Below are positions 43,367 through 54,520 of a stretch of 64,000 bases of DNA, one piece after another. Position numbers and translations under genes: made by a program. The notes under the pieces were generated by a model, which saw only the letters and a list, made by a program, of their open reading frames with translations, made no database searches and was not told where the DNA came from. Each line of letters begins with the position of its first letter. The first letter of the stretch is position 1. Source of the stretch: Paraburkholderia hiiakae (GTDB taxonomy: Bacteria > Pseudomonadota > Gammaproteobacteria > Burkholderiales > Burkholderiaceae); contig NZ_CAJHCQ010000023.1 of NCBI RefSeq assembly GCF_904848665.1, positions 62,001-126,000 of the forward strand, in the 5' to 3' direction.

Positions 43367-45181
43367 ATGAACGCCCGACTCCCCGAAACCTCCTCGATTC
43401 CCGAACGCATTGCCGCCCTGCGCGCCGCGATGGCGCGCGCCGGCGTGGATGCTGCCCTCGTGCCGTCCGCCGATCCGCATCTGTCCGAATACCTGCCGCG
43501 CCGCTGGCAAGGGCGCGAGTGGCTCTCGGGCTTCACCGGCTCGGTGGGCACGCTCGTTGTGACGAAGGATTTCGCGGGCGTGTGGGTCGACAGCCGCTAC
43601 TGGGTGCAGGCCGAGCAGCAACTGGCCGGCACCGGCATCCAGCTCATGAAGATGATGGGCGGCCAGCAGAGCGCGCCGCACATCGACTGGCTCGCGCAGA
43701 ACGTGAGCGCGGGCGGCGCGGTGGCCGTGGACGGCGCGGTGCTCGGCGTGGCCTCGGCGCGCGCGCTGGCCGATGCGCTCAAGGCGCGCGACGTCGCGCT
43801 GCGCACCGACCTCGATCTGCTCGACGATGTCTGGCAGGGCCGCCCGTCCTTGCCGCTCGAACCCGTGTACGAGCACGTCGCACCGCACGCCGATACGAGC
43901 CGCGCCGGCAAGCTCGACCAGGTGCGCCGCGCGATGCAGGAGAAGGGCGCGCAGTGGCACTTCGTCTCCACGCTCGACGACCTCGCCTGGCTCTTCAACC
44001 TGCGCGGTGCGGACGTCAACTACAACCCGGTGTTCGTCGCCCACGCGCTGATCGGGCCGGACGACGCGACGCTTTTCGTCGCCGACGGCAAGGTGAGCGA
44101 GGCGCTCGTGCAGTCGCTCGCGAAAGACAAGGTGCGCGTCGCGCCCTATGCCGAGGCCGCCGCCGCGCTCGCGGCGCTGCCCGCGAAGGCCGCGCTGCTC
44201 GTCGATCCGCGCCGCGTGACGTATGGCTTGCTGCAGGCGGTGTCGTCGGCGGTGAAGCTCGTGGAGTCGGTCAATCCGAGCACGTTCTTCAAGTCGCGCA
44301 AGACGGCCGCCGAAGCCGATCACGTCCGCGCGACCATGGAGCAGGACGGTGCGGCGCTCGCCGAATTCTTCGCGTGGTTCGAGGCGGCGCTTGGCCGCGA
44401 GACCATCACCGAGCTGACCATCGACGAAAAGCTTTCCGCCGCGCGTGCGCGCCGTGCGGGCTTCAAGTCGCTCTCGTTCGCGACCATCGCGGGCTTCAAC
44501 GCGAACGGCGCGATGCCGCACTACCGCGCCACGCCCGAATCGCACAGCGTGATCGAAGGCAATGGCCTCTTGCTCATCGACTCGGGCGGACAGTACCTCG
44601 ACGGCACCACGGACATCACGCGCGTCGTGCCCGTGGGCACGCCGAGCACGGAGCAAAAGCGCGACTTCACGCTCGTGCTCAAGGGCATGATGGCGCTCTC
44701 GCGCGCGAAGTTCCCGCGCGGCATCCGCTCGCCGATGCTCGACGCCATCGCGCGCGCGCCGATCTGGGAAGCGGGCGCGGACTACGGCCACGGCACCGGC
44801 CACGGCGTGGGCTACTTCCTGAACGTGCACGAAGGTCCGCAGGTCATCTCGCATTACGCGCCGGCCGAGCCCTGGACCGCGATGGAAGAGGGCATGATCA
44901 CCTCGGTCGAGCCGGGCATCTACCGGCCGGGCAAGTGGGGCGTTCGCATCGAGAATCTCGTGCTGAACCAGCGCGCCGAAACGACCGAATTCGGCGACTT
45001 CCTCGACTTCGAGACGCTCACGCTCTGCCCGATCGACACGCGCTGCATTGATCTGGCGCTTTTGCGCGCGGACGAGCGCGAATGGCTCAATGCGTATCAC
45101 CAGACGGTGCGCGTGCGCGTGGCGCTGCACGTGAGCGGCGATGCGCTCGCGTGGCTCGAAAAGCGCACGCAGCCGATCTGA
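43367..45181 (+). CDS. Xaa-Pro aminopeptidase (M24B family, long form)
   Basis: The 604-residue protein has the three-domain layout of long aminopeptidase P: two creatinase-like N-terminal domains and a C-terminal pita-bread catalytic domain. Metal ligands are visible: Asp in LIDSGGQYLDGTTDITRV (first Asp in YLDGTTD, second in TDIT), His in GHGTGHGVGYFLNVHEGPQ and Glu in SVEPGIYRPGKWGVRIEN. It removes N-terminal residues before proline. ATG 43367 starts the family-like sequence; the frame extends upstream but overlaps the small membrane gene. Confidence 0.9.
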   Translation: MNARLPETSSIPERIAALRAAMARAGVDAALVPSADPHLSEYLPRRWQGREWLSGFTGSVGTLVVTKDFAGVWVDSRYWVQAEQQLAGTGIQLMKMMGGQQSAPHIDWLAQNVSAGGAVAVDGAVLGVASARALADALKARDVALRTDLDLLDDVWQGRPSLPLEPVYEHVAPHADTSRAGKLDQVRRAMQEKGAQWHFVSTLDDLAWLFNLRGADVNYNPVFVAHALIGPDDATLFVADGKVSEALVQSLAKDKVRVAPYAEAAAALAALPAKAALLVDPRRVTYGLLQAVSSAVKLVESVNPSTFFKSRKTAAEADHVRATMEQDGAALAEFFAWFEAALGRETITELTIDEKLSAARARRAGFKSLSFATIAGFNANGAMPHYRATPESHSVIEGNGLLLIDSGGQYLDGTTDITRVVPVGTPSTEQKRDFTLVLKGMMALSRAKFPRGIRSPMLDAIARAPIWEAGADYGHGTGHGVGYFLNVHEGPQVISHYAPAEPWTAMEEGMITSVEPGIYRPGKWGVRIENLVLNQRAETTEFGDFLDFETLTLCPIDTRCIDLALLRADEREWLNAYHQTVRVRVALHVSGDALAWLEKRTQPI

Positions 45182-45235
45182 GGTCCCCGGTATCCAGATA
45201 GCGATCAGATAGCGAACAAGCGGAGCGAAACGCGC

Positions 45236-45859
45236 ATGGCGATCAAGGCAGTGGTGTTCGATTTCGGCGGGGTGCTCGTGGACTGGAGTCCCGAGCATCT
45301 CTATCGCAAGCTCATTCCCAACGACGACGAGCGGCGCTGGTTTCTCACACATGTCTGCAAGATGGACTGGGTGATCCGCCAGGACGGCGGCGAGCCTATC
45401 GCAGCGGGCACCGAGGAACTGATCGCGCAGTTTCCCGAGCACGAGGCGCTTATCCGTGCGTTCTACGAGCGCTGGCACGAGATGATCGGCGGGCTGCTCG
45501 AGGGCGGCGTCGCCACCTTCGAGCGTCTGGAGGCGGCGGGCATGCCGATCTTCGGTCTCACGAACTGGTCGGACGAGACGTTTCCGTGGGCGTGGGAGCG
45601 CTTCGGCATCCTGCGGCGCTGCCGCGACATCGTCGTTTCGGGCCGCGTGAAGCTCGTGAAGCCCGATCCGGCGATCTTCCACGAGATGTTCCGCCGCATC
45701 GAAGCGCAGTTGCCGGGCGTGAAGCCCGAGGAACTCGTTTTCATCGACGACAACGCGCACAACGCGCAAGCCGCCACGGCGCTCGGCTGGCACGGCGTGC
45801 ACCACACGAGCAACGCGGCCACCGACGCGAAACTGCGCGAACTCGGCCTGCCGGTCTAA
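45236..45859 (+). CDS. HAD family hydrolase (YihX/haloacid dehalogenase-like)
   Basis: The 207-residue protein has motif I VVFDFGGVLVDW (about 6-17), motif II LTNWSDE (about 108-114), motif III Lys in GRVKLVKPDPAIF (about 138-150) and motif IV VFIDDNAHNAQAA (about 163-175). In motif I the second Asp of DxD is Gly, as in the YihX sugar-phosphatase group and some dehalogenase-like members. Likely a phosphatase; the substrate is not known. It ends near a convergent AsmA-like gene. Confidence 0.87.
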   Translation: MAIKAVVFDFGGVLVDWSPEHLYRKLIPNDDERRWFLTHVCKMDWVIRQDGGEPIAAGTEELIAQFPEHEALIRAFYERWHEMIGGLLEGGVATFERLEAAGMPIFGLTNWSDETFPWAWERFGILRRCRDIVVSGRVKLVKPDPAIFHEMFRRIEAQLPGVKPEELVFIDDNAHNAQAATALGWHGVHHTSNAATDAKLRELGLPV

Positions 45860-45885
45860 CCAGGCCAAAGTCCGCGCCCCGCGCG

Positions 45886-47043
45886 CTATTTCGATGCCGG
45901 CGCCGGCGGCACCGGCTGCAGCAGACTGCGCAGCGCGTCGGCGATACTTTTTGCGGTTTGCCCGGCGCCCTTCGCCACACCTTCCGCGCTCACGCCGAGC
46001 GCCTGCGCGAAGCCTGCGCGCAGTTCCGTCATCAGGTTTTCGTCGAGCTTGAATTTCGGATCACGCAGGTTGCCCTCGAGCACGAAATGCAGCGTGATCT
46101 CACCCTTGTGCGCCTTCAAGGCCGCCACGGCGGCTCGCGTCGGAATCGACAGGAAGGTGTCCACGGCGTTGCCGCCTTGCGAAAGTTGCAGGTTGTGCAG
46201 CGTGACCGTGCCCGGCGCGTGCAGGTGATAGCCGCGCACGGTCGAGGTGAGATCGAGGTCGAGCGTGCCGCCCGTCACATTGGCCTTCGCACCGGCCTTT
46301 TTCAGCAGATAGGGATCGATCGTCCGCACATCCACGCCGCGCAGCGTCGTGTGGAGTTGCGAGTCCTGGCTCGCGATCTGCATCCAGCCGTTGAACGTCA
46401 TGCGCCCTGTGTGCTCCGGGCCGACAACATTGCCCGTGACCGAAACGCGCGTAGGCTCCGTCAGTGCGGGCAGGTGGACATTGTCGACGCTCGCCTGCGC
46501 GCGGTTCACCGTGACACGCCACGGCGGATTGCTCACCGAGCGGTCGTAGAAGTCGAATGTGCCGTTCTCGAAGCCGATATGGTCGATGACCTTTTCCTGA
46601 GGCAGGCTGCTTCCTCCCTGCGCACCGCTCGCGGGCGCGGCGCTTCGTGTCATCTCTGCGCGCAGATTCGGCAGGATCTGGATCGAGCCGCTTTCCCGGC
46701 GCAGCACCGTCATCGTGAAGTCGCTCACGGTGACGTCGCGAATATGCACGCGGTGCGAAATTAGCGCACGCAAGTCGGGCGTGATCGTGATGCGCGCGGC
46801 GCGCAGGGTGTCGGCGGTGGGCCAGTTGGGCGGGGGCTTGAGGCGCACGTCGGTGAGTTCGACTGACGAGAGATTGAACGCCACGTTCACGCTCGCGGCT
46901 GTGCCGACTGGCGCGAGCGCGCCCTCCACGTACGCCTTGGCCTCCCGCTGCAGCGCGTAGAGCGTGCCGAGCGCCGCGAGCACGAGCACCGCGACGACGA
47001 TCGCCACGATGAGGAGAACACGGTTGCGCAGCGGCATCGCCAT
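45886..47043 (-). CDS. AsmA-like (DUF748-type) envelope protein
   Basis: The 385-residue protein has one N-terminal membrane helix (about 8-28) and a long periplasmic domain with beta-rich repeats (VELTDVRLKPPPNW, VHIRDVTVSDFTMTV, DLDLTSTVRGYHLHAPGTV). The AsmA/YdbH/DUF748 group of inter-membrane bridge proteins carries such repeats; family placement is by pattern only. A role in lipid transport or envelope maintenance would be consistent but is not shown. It lies downstream of ettA on the same strand, separated by a terminator. Confidence 0.65.
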   Translation of the reverse strand: MAMPLRNRVLLIVAIVVAVLVLAALGTLYALQREAKAYVEGALAPVGTAASVNVAFNLSSVELTDVRLKPPPNWPTADTLRAARITITPDLRALISHRVHIRDVTVSDFTMTVLRRESGSIQILPNLRAEMTRSAAPASGAQGGSSLPQEKVIDHIGFENGTFDFYDRSVSNPPWRVTVNRAQASVDNVHLPALTEPTRVSVTGNVVGPEHTGRMTFNGWMQIASQDSQLHTTLRGVDVRTIDPYLLKKAGAKANVTGGTLDLDLTSTVRGYHLHAPGTVTLHNLQLSQGGNAVDTFLSIPTRAAVAALKAHKGEITLHFVLEGNLRDPKFKLDENLMTELRAGFAQALGVSAEGVAKGAGQTAKSIADALRSLLQPVPPAPASK

Positions 47044-47152
47044 ACGGAATTCCTTTCGGGGGATGGCCGGAGTTCAAGCCCGAAGTGACACAAGGTGACC
47101 CCAAGCGTAGCGGCTTTCGAGCAACCGCCATGCCGCGCGTGGCTCCATAAAG

Positions 47153-47180
47153 ACAACGGCGGCCCGCGGGCCGCCGTTGT
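47153..47180 (-). terminator. Palindromic terminator after ettA
   Basis: ACAACGGCGGCCCG is followed by its exact reverse complement, a 28-base perfect palindrome ending 21 bases from the ettA stop. On the minus strand it is followed by CTTTATGG, a short T tract. Confidence 0.65.
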
Positions 47181-47200
47181 TTGCTATCGATCTCGCCTGA

Positions 47201-48865
<1,665 letters not shown>

Positions 48866-49032
48866 GAGAGTGTCTTTGGAAACGGGAAAAAGGGGCGGAA
48901 GTATGTCTCAAACGCGGCGCGCGCCGCGTCGGAACCGCAAATTGAGGTGACGCGCAAACCGCTATTGTACGGGGCGCCGGCGGCGGGGGAGTGACGCTTG
49001 CCTGTCGTCGGCCTCTCGCGCCGTCAGCCGTA

Positions 49033-49060
49033 AAAAAGCCCGCTCACGAGCGGGCTTTTT
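49033..49060 (-). terminator. Rho-independent terminator after ychF
   Basis: AAAAAGCCCGCTC-AC-GAGCGGGCTTTTT is a perfect stem with A- and T-runs, 23 bases after the ychF stop. It can work for either strand. Confidence 0.93.
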
Positions 49061-49082
49061 CGGCATTGCCCTGCAACGTCGC

Positions 49083-50177
49083 TTAGACGTTGAACAGGAA
49101 GTTCATCACGTCGCCGTCGTGCACGACATATTCCTTGCCTTCGGCGCGCATCTTGCCGGCTTCCTTCGCGCCGGTTTCGCCCTTGTACTGGATGTAGTCG
49201 TCGAACGCGATGGTCTGGGCGCGGATGAAGCCGCGCTCGAAGTCGGTGTGGATCGCGCCGGCGGCTTGCGGTGCCGTATCGCCGATGTGGATCGTCCACG
49301 CGCGCACTTCCTTCACGCCGGCCGTGAAGTAGGTCTGCAGGCCGAGCAGCTTGAAGCCCGCGCGGATCACGCGGTCGAGGCCCGGCTCGTCCATGCCCAT
49401 GTCGGCGAGGAACGCGGCCTTGTCTTCGTCTTCGAGGTCGGCGATTTCCGCTTCGATCGCAGCGCACACTGCCACGACCGGTGCGTTCTCGGCTTCGGCG
49501 TGCTTGCGCACGGCGTCGAGGTACGGGTTGTTCTCGAAGCCGTCGTCCTTCACGTTCGCGACGTACATCGTCTTCTTCGCGGTGATGAGGCAGAAGGGCT
49601 TGAGGAGCGCCTGCTCGTCTTCGTTCAGGTCGAGCGCGCGCACGGGCTTCGCCTGATCGAGTTGCGCACGCACCTTTTCCAGCACGGCGACGAGCTTCGC
49701 GGCTTCTTTATCGTTGCCCGACTTGGCAGCCTTCGAATAGCGCGTGAGCGACTTTTCGACCGTGGCGAGGTCGGCGAGCGCAAGTTCGGTGTTGATGACT
49801 TCGATGTCGGAGAGTGGATCGACCTTACCCGCGACGTGGATCACGTTCTCGTCCTCGAAGCAGCGCACGACGTGCGTGATCGCATCCGTTTCGCGGATGT
49901 TGGCGAGAAACTGGTTGCCGAGGCCTTCACCCTTGCTCGCGCCCGCGACCAGACCCGCGATGTCGACGAACTCCACCACGGCCGGCACGACGCGCTCGGG
50001 CTTGACGATCTCGGCTAGCGCTTTCAGGCGCTGATCCGGCACTTCCACGACGCCGACGTTCGGCTCGATCGTGCAGAACGGATAGTTTTCAGCCGCGATG
50101 CCCGCCTTGGTCAGCGCGTTGAAGAGGGTGGACTTGCCGACATTAGGCAAGCCGACGATGCCGCATTGGAGGCTCAT
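49083..50177 (-). CDS. ychF: Redox-regulated ATPase YchF (Obg-like)
   Basis: The 364-residue protein belongs to the OLA1/YchF group that prefers ATP to GTP. Visible are the P-loop GLPNVGKSTLFN (about 8-19), the switch region with DIAGLVAGASKGEGLGNQFL (key parts DIAGLV and GEGLGN), a central coiled insertion and the C-terminal TGS domain (LGLQTYFTAGVKEVRAWTI onward). It associates with ribosomes. It starts the minus-strand unit; the ubiH-type gene diverges after 291 bases. Confidence 0.95.
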   Translation of the reverse strand: MSLQCGIVGLPNVGKSTLFNALTKAGIAAENYPFCTIEPNVGVVEVPDQRLKALAEIVKPERVVPAVVEFVDIAGLVAGASKGEGLGNQFLANIRETDAITHVVRCFEDENVIHVAGKVDPLSDIEVINTELALADLATVEKSLTRYSKAAKSGNDKEAAKLVAVLEKVRAQLDQAKPVRALDLNEDEQALLKPFCLITAKKTMYVANVKDDGFENNPYLDAVRKHAEAENAPVVAVCAAIEAEIADLEDEDKAAFLADMGMDEPGLDRVIRAGFKLLGLQTYFTAGVKEVRAWTIHIGDTAPQAAGAIHTDFERGFIRAQTIAFDDYIQYKGETGAKEAGKMRAEGKEYVVHDGDVMNFLFNV

Positions 50178-50434
50178 GAAATTCTCTGCATGTCAGGGTG
50201 GTGACGTGCGGCTCGCCGCGCGCGAAGCGCCCGGGGCCGGGCGTCTCGCGAAAGCGGGAGCGGCGGGCGGGGCGGCGCAGGTGGCACGTCGGGGGGCGTG
50301 ACACCGGTCACGCGGGGTCACGAAAACCGTAATTGTAACCTCGTCCGGGTGAGGGTTAGCCGCAGGCGTCGCCGTCCCCGTGGGATGCCATCCTGCGATG
50401 CCTTGCTGCGCCGCAACACCGCGCCCTTCCGGCC

Positions 50435-50462
50435 CTGTCAGACAAGCACCCGCGGCTATAAT
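50435..50462 (+). promoter_or_regulatory. Sigma-70-like promoter immediately before the ubiH-type gene
   Basis: CTGTCA (50435-50440), a 16-base spacer and a perfect TATAAT (50457-50462). The start codon begins at 50469, seven bases after the -10 box, so the transcript may be leaderless. Confidence 0.65.
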
Positions 50463-50468
50463 GCGCGC

Positions 50469-51641
50469 ATGACAGCAAGCAACCAGACCTTTGATGTCGC
50501 CGTGATCGGCGGCGGGCTCGTCGGCAAGGCGGCGGCGCTCGCGCTGACCCAGGGCGGCCTGCGCGTGGCGCTGCTCGCGCAGCCGTGCGCGCCGCTGCCC
50601 GCGGGCGCCGTGTTCGACGCGCGGGTGTACGCGTTCTCGCGCAGCTCGCAGGCGCTGTTCGAGCGGCTACGGGTCTGGCAGGCCGCCGCCGCCGCGCGCC
50701 TCACGCCCGTCTACGACATGCGCGTGTTCGGCGACGCGGCGGCGGAGTTGCACTTTTCGGCGTACCAGGCGTCGGTTGCGCAACTCGCGTGGATTGCCGG
50801 GTCGTCGGTCATCGAGCGCGCGCTGGACGCCGCGTTGCACTTCCAGCCCAATCTCGCGTGGATCGACACGCGTGCAGAGACGCTCGACGTGAAACCCGAC
50901 GCGGCCGTGATCGGCCTCGCCAATGGCCGCACGATCGAAGTCGACCTCGCGATCGGCGCGGACGGCGCGCATTCGTGGGTGCGCGCGCAGATCGGCTCGA
51001 AGGTCGAGCGGCGCGATTACCAGCAAACCGGCGTGGTCGCCAATTTCCGCGCGCAAAAGCCGCACGGCGAAACGGCGTACCAATGGTTCCGCGAGGGGGA
51101 GATCGTTGCCTTGCTGCCGCTGCCGGATCAGCACGTGTCGCTCGTCTGGTCGGCACAGACCGAACACGCCGATGCGCTTCTCAAGCTCGAACCGGCGCAG
51201 CTTGCCGCTGAAGTCGAGCGCGTTTCGCAAAGCCAGCTGGGTGCGCTCGAATGCGTCACGCCTGCACGCGGGTTTCCTCTTTCGCTGCAAACCGTGGATC
51301 GGCTCGTGGCGCCTCGCGTCGCCCTGGTAGGAGACGCCGCGCATCTGATTCATCCGCTTGCGGGTCAAGGCGTGAACCTCGGCTTGCGCGACGTTGCCGC
51401 GCTCGTCGACGTCGTCACGAAGAAAGAGGCGTTCCGCGATCTCGGCGACATCGTGCTGCTGCGCCGCTACGAACGCGGCCGCCGCGAGGACATCCAGAAG
51501 CTCGTCGTCGCCACCGACGGCCTGCAGCGGCTCTTCTCGTTCCCCGGCACGCTGGCCCGCGCGGTGCGCAACACGGGCATGGCGTTCGTGGGCGCGCAGC
51601 CGCTGCTCAAGCGCTGGCTCGTGGCCTCGGCGCTCGGCTAA
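50469..51641 (+). CDS. UbiH/UbiF-family FAD-dependent monooxygenase (ubiquinone hydroxylase type)
   Basis: The 390-residue protein has the FAD-binding GGGLVGKAAAL loop (about 15-25), the DG motif in AIGADGAHSWVRAQIG (about 158-173) and the GD motif VALVGDAAHLIHPLAGQGVNLGL (key part GDAAHLIHPLAGQG, about 286-299). These place it with the aromatic hydroxylases of ubiquinone synthesis; which ring position it acts on (UbiH, UbiF or UbiI) is not decided. No Shine-Dalgarno precedes its ATG. Confidence 0.88.
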   Translation: MTASNQTFDVAVIGGGLVGKAAALALTQGGLRVALLAQPCAPLPAGAVFDARVYAFSRSSQALFERLRVWQAAAAARLTPVYDMRVFGDAAAELHFSAYQASVAQLAWIAGSSVIERALDAALHFQPNLAWIDTRAETLDVKPDAAVIGLANGRTIEVDLAIGADGAHSWVRAQIGSKVERRDYQQTGVVANFRAQKPHGETAYQWFREGEIVALLPLPDQHVSLVWSAQTEHADALLKLEPAQLAAEVERVSQSQLGALECVTPARGFPLSLQTVDRLVAPRVALVGDAAHLIHPLAGQGVNLGLRDVAALVDVVTKKEAFRDLGDIVLLRRYERGRREDIQKLVVATDGLQRLFSFPGTLARAVRNTGMAFVGAQPLLKRWLVASALG

Positions 51642-51699
51642 TATCCTCCGGCTTCACCGCTCAATTGCCACGCATTTACCGCTCAAGCGGGCATTTCGG

Positions 51700-51727
51700 T
51701 TGCTTGAGGCCTCGTGCAGCTTAGAAT
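51700..51727 (+). promoter_or_regulatory. Candidate promoter of dsbC
   Basis: TTGCTT (51700-51705), a 16-base spacer and TAGAAT (51722-51727), about 100 bases before the dsbC start. Confidence 0.4.
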
Positions 51728-51828
51728 GGGCGTATTGGCCGCGACCGCAGCGCATGCCGCCCCGGCCATTCAACGGAACTCTGCGCGCGTCGCCCCTGCG
51801 CGGCGCGCCCGAATCAGGAATGCATCCC

Positions 51829-52560
51829 ATGCAAACGCGTATTCGATTTGCCGCGCTCGTGATCGCGGTAGCCACCTCGGCGCTCGGCTGCTCGGCCCAG
51901 GCCGACCAGACCACCGATAAAATCAAGTCGGCGCTCCAGACGCGCCTCGGCATCGACGCCAGCGACATCAAGGGCATCACCAAAGCGCCCATGCCGGGCC
52001 TCTACGAGATCAACCTCGGCACGCAGATCGTCTACAGCGACGCCAACGGCGACTACGTGCTCAACGGCGAACTTATCGACACCAAGGCGCACCGCAATCT
52101 CACCGAGGCGCGCCTGAACGAAATCAACAAGGTCGATTTCTCGAAACTGCCGCTCGAAAACGCGGTCAAGGTCGTGAAGGGCGACGGCAAGCGCAAGATG
52201 GCCGTGTTCTCCGACCCGAACTGCCCGTACTGTCATCAGCTCGAAAGCACGCTGAAGTCGGTGGACAACGTGACGGTCTACACCTTCCTGTATCCGGTGC
52301 TCTCGCCGGATTCGACGGCGAAGGCCAAGCAGATCTGGTGCTCGACCGACCGCGCGAAGGCGTGGGAGTCGTGGATGGTCGACCGCAAGGCGCCCACGGC
52401 GGCCGGCACGTGCGACACGGCCGCCATCGACAGCAATCTCGCGCTCGGCCAGAAGATGAACGTGACCGGCACGCCCACCGTGATCCTCGCCGATGGCACG
52501 CGCCTGCCCGGCGCAGTCAGCGCCGACCGGCTCGAACGCGGACTGAACGGCGCGCACTGA
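51829..52560 (+). CDS. dsbC: Disulfide isomerase DsbC
   Basis: DsbC isomerises wrong disulfide bonds in the periplasm. From ATG 51829 the protein is 243 residues with a signal peptide (about 1-26), an N-terminal dimerisation domain (about 30-85) and a thioredoxin domain with the redox pair Cys132-Pro-Tyr-Cys135 and the cis-Pro loop GTPTVI. Two further cysteines lie in IWCSTD and GTCDTA. An ATG three codons earlier is possible, but AGGA is better placed for 51829. Confidence 0.93.
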   Translation: MQTRIRFAALVIAVATSALGCSAQADQTTDKIKSALQTRLGIDASDIKGITKAPMPGLYEINLGTQIVYSDANGDYVLNGELIDTKAHRNLTEARLNEINKVDFSKLPLENAVKVVKGDGKRKMAVFSDPNCPYCHQLESTLKSVDNVTVYTFLYPVLSPDSTAKAKQIWCSTDRAKAWESWMVDRKAPTAAGTCDTAAIDSNLALGQKMNVTGTPTVILADGTRLPGAVSADRLERGLNGAH

Positions 52561-52577
52561 CGCCTCGCCCGAACCCG

Positions 52578-52607
52578 CCGGCCGCTTTCGCGGCCGGTGC
52601 TTTTTTT
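52578..52607 (+). terminator. Rho-independent terminator after dsbC
   Basis: CCGGCCGC-TTTC-GCGGCCGG followed by TGC and seven T. Two more T tracts follow at about 52617-52622 and 52631-52636, each preceded by G-C and followed by G-T-C-C. Confidence 0.88.
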
Positions 52608-52711
52608 GCCCGGCGCTTTTTTGTCCGTGCTTTTTTGTCCGTTCTAGTCCGCCGGGCATACTGAAATTGCATTGCAGCGTCTGCTGACCGAATCTCTCAC
52701 CGATCCCGCCG

Positions 52712-54502
52712 ATGAAGCCGATCCGATACACCATCGTCCCGAAGAACCCCGCCGCGCATCTGTTCGAGGTGACGCTCACCGTGGAAGACCCCGCGCCGGA
52801 CGGTCAATGCTTCATGCTGCCCGTGTGGATCCCCGGCAGCTACATGGTGCGCGAGTTCGCACGCAACATCGTCACGCTGCGCGCTTTCAACGACGCAGGC
52901 CGCAAGGTGCGCGTGACGAAGACCGACAAGCATTCGTGGCAGGTCGCGCCCGTGAAGGGCGCGCTCACGCTGCGCTACGAGGTCTATGCGTGGGATATGT
53001 CGGTGCGCGCGGCGCACCTCGACGACACGGTGGGTTTCTTCAACGGCACGAGCGTGTTCCTCGCGGCGCTCGGCCATGAGGAGGCGCAGCACGTGGTCGA
53101 TATTCAGCGTCCGGACGGGCACGCGTATCGCCACTGGCGCGTGGGCACGGCGCTCACGGAAGCGCGCGGCACCAAGCGCTACGGCTTCGGCGAGTACACG
53201 GCCACGAATTACGACGAGCTGATCGATCATCCTGTGACGCTCGGCGAGTTCACGCTCGCGAGCTTCAAGGCGCACGGCGTGCCGCACGACATCGTGATCG
53301 CGGGCCGCGTGGTCGCGCTCGACACCGAGCGTCTCGCCGCCGACCTGAAGAAGATCTGCGAGGCGCAAATCGCGCTCTTCGAGCCGCGCACCAAGCGCGC
53401 ACCGATGGAGCGCTACGTGTTCATGACGCAAGCCGTGAGCGACGGTTACGGTGGTCTCGAGCATCGCGCTTCGACGGCGCTTATCTGCAATCGCACGGAT
53501 CTGCCGGTGAAGGGCAAGCCGGAGACGTCGGACGGCTATCGCACCTATCTCGGCCTGTGCAGCCACGAGTACTTCCATACCTGGAACGTGAAGCGCATCA
53601 AGCCTGCGGCGTTCGCGCCGTACGACCTCACGCGCGAGGACTACACCTCGCTGCTGTGGCTGTTCGAAGGCTTCACGTCGTACTACGACGACCTGATCCT
53701 CGTGCGCAGCGGGCTCATTTCCACCGACGAATACTTCGGCCTCCTCGGCAAGACGATCGCCGGCGTGCTGCGCGGCGCGGGGCGCCTGAAGCAGAGCGTC
53801 GCGGAAAGCTCGTTCGACGCGTGGGTAAAGTACTACCGCCAGGACGAGAACGCGTCGAATGCGATCGTGAGCTACTACACAAAGGGCTCCCTCGTGGCGC
53901 TTTCGTTCGACCTCGCGATTCGCGCGCAGACGAACGGCCGCAAATCGCTCGACGACGTCATGCGCCTGCTCTGGCAGCGCTATGGCCGCGACTTCTATCG
54001 CGGCAAGCCGGTGGGCGTGGGCGAGGACGATGTCGAGGCGCTGATTGCCGAGGCGACGGGCGTGGAACTGGGTGCGCTCTTTAGCGACGCCGTGCGCGGC
54101 ACGCGCGACCTGCCGCTCGTGGCGCTGTTCGAGCCGTTCGGCGTGACGCTCGAAGGGGAGCCGGAGCGCGGCGCGAAGCCGTCGCTCGGCGCGCGGCTGC
54201 GCGGCGGCGCGGAAGCGACGCTTGCCGTGGTCTACGAAGGCGGCGCGGCGCAGAAGGCGGGGCTTTCGGCCGGCGACGCGCTCGTCGCGCTCGACGGCCT
54301 GCGCGTGACGGGCGCCAATCTCGACGCGCTGCTCTCGCGTTACCAGCCGGGCGCGAAGGTCGAAATCCACGCTTTCCGCCGCGACGAGCTTCGCATGGCG
54401 CGTCTGACCCTCGATGCACCGGAAGTCGCGCGCTACAAGCTCGCCGCCTCCGACAAGCGTGCGCCTGCGCGCGGCTTGCGCGAGCGCTGGCTGGCGGCGT
54501 AA
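52712..54502 (+). CDS. M61 family metallopeptidase with PDZ domain (glycyl aminopeptidase-like)
   Basis: The 596-residue protein has the N-terminal M61 beta domain, the zinc motif HEYFH (in CSHEYFHTWNVKRIKP, about 284-299; two His ligands) with Glu in the WLFEGFTSYY block downstream, and a C-terminal PDZ domain (about 500-575, AAQKAGLSAGDALVALDG). No signal peptide is evident, so it is probably cytoplasmic. Members cleave N-terminal Gly or Ala. It stands alone with terminators on each side. Confidence 0.9.
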   Translation: MKPIRYTIVPKNPAAHLFEVTLTVEDPAPDGQCFMLPVWIPGSYMVREFARNIVTLRAFNDAGRKVRVTKTDKHSWQVAPVKGALTLRYEVYAWDMSVRAAHLDDTVGFFNGTSVFLAALGHEEAQHVVDIQRPDGHAYRHWRVGTALTEARGTKRYGFGEYTATNYDELIDHPVTLGEFTLASFKAHGVPHDIVIAGRVVALDTERLAADLKKICEAQIALFEPRTKRAPMERYVFMTQAVSDGYGGLEHRASTALICNRTDLPVKGKPETSDGYRTYLGLCSHEYFHTWNVKRIKPAAFAPYDLTREDYTSLLWLFEGFTSYYDDLILVRSGLISTDEYFGLLGKTIAGVLRGAGRLKQSVAESSFDAWVKYYRQDENASNAIVSYYTKGSLVALSFDLAIRAQTNGRKSLDDVMRLLWQRYGRDFYRGKPVGVGEDDVEALIAEATGVELGALFSDAVRGTRDLPLVALFEPFGVTLEGEPERGAKPSLGARLRGGAEATLAVVYEGGAAQKAGLSAGDALVALDGLRVTGANLDALLSRYQPGAKVEIHAFRRDELRMARLTLDAPEVARYKLAASDKRAPARGLRERWLAA

Positions 54503-54520
54503 GCCGCACGGTGGCGCCAG

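Noticed and set aside
43049..45868. A 939-residue open frame antisense to the aminopeptidase and HAD genes
   Set aside because: It is a shadow of GC-rich third codon positions; its composition is Arg/His/Ala-rich with no domain, and the plus-strand genes have clear motifs.
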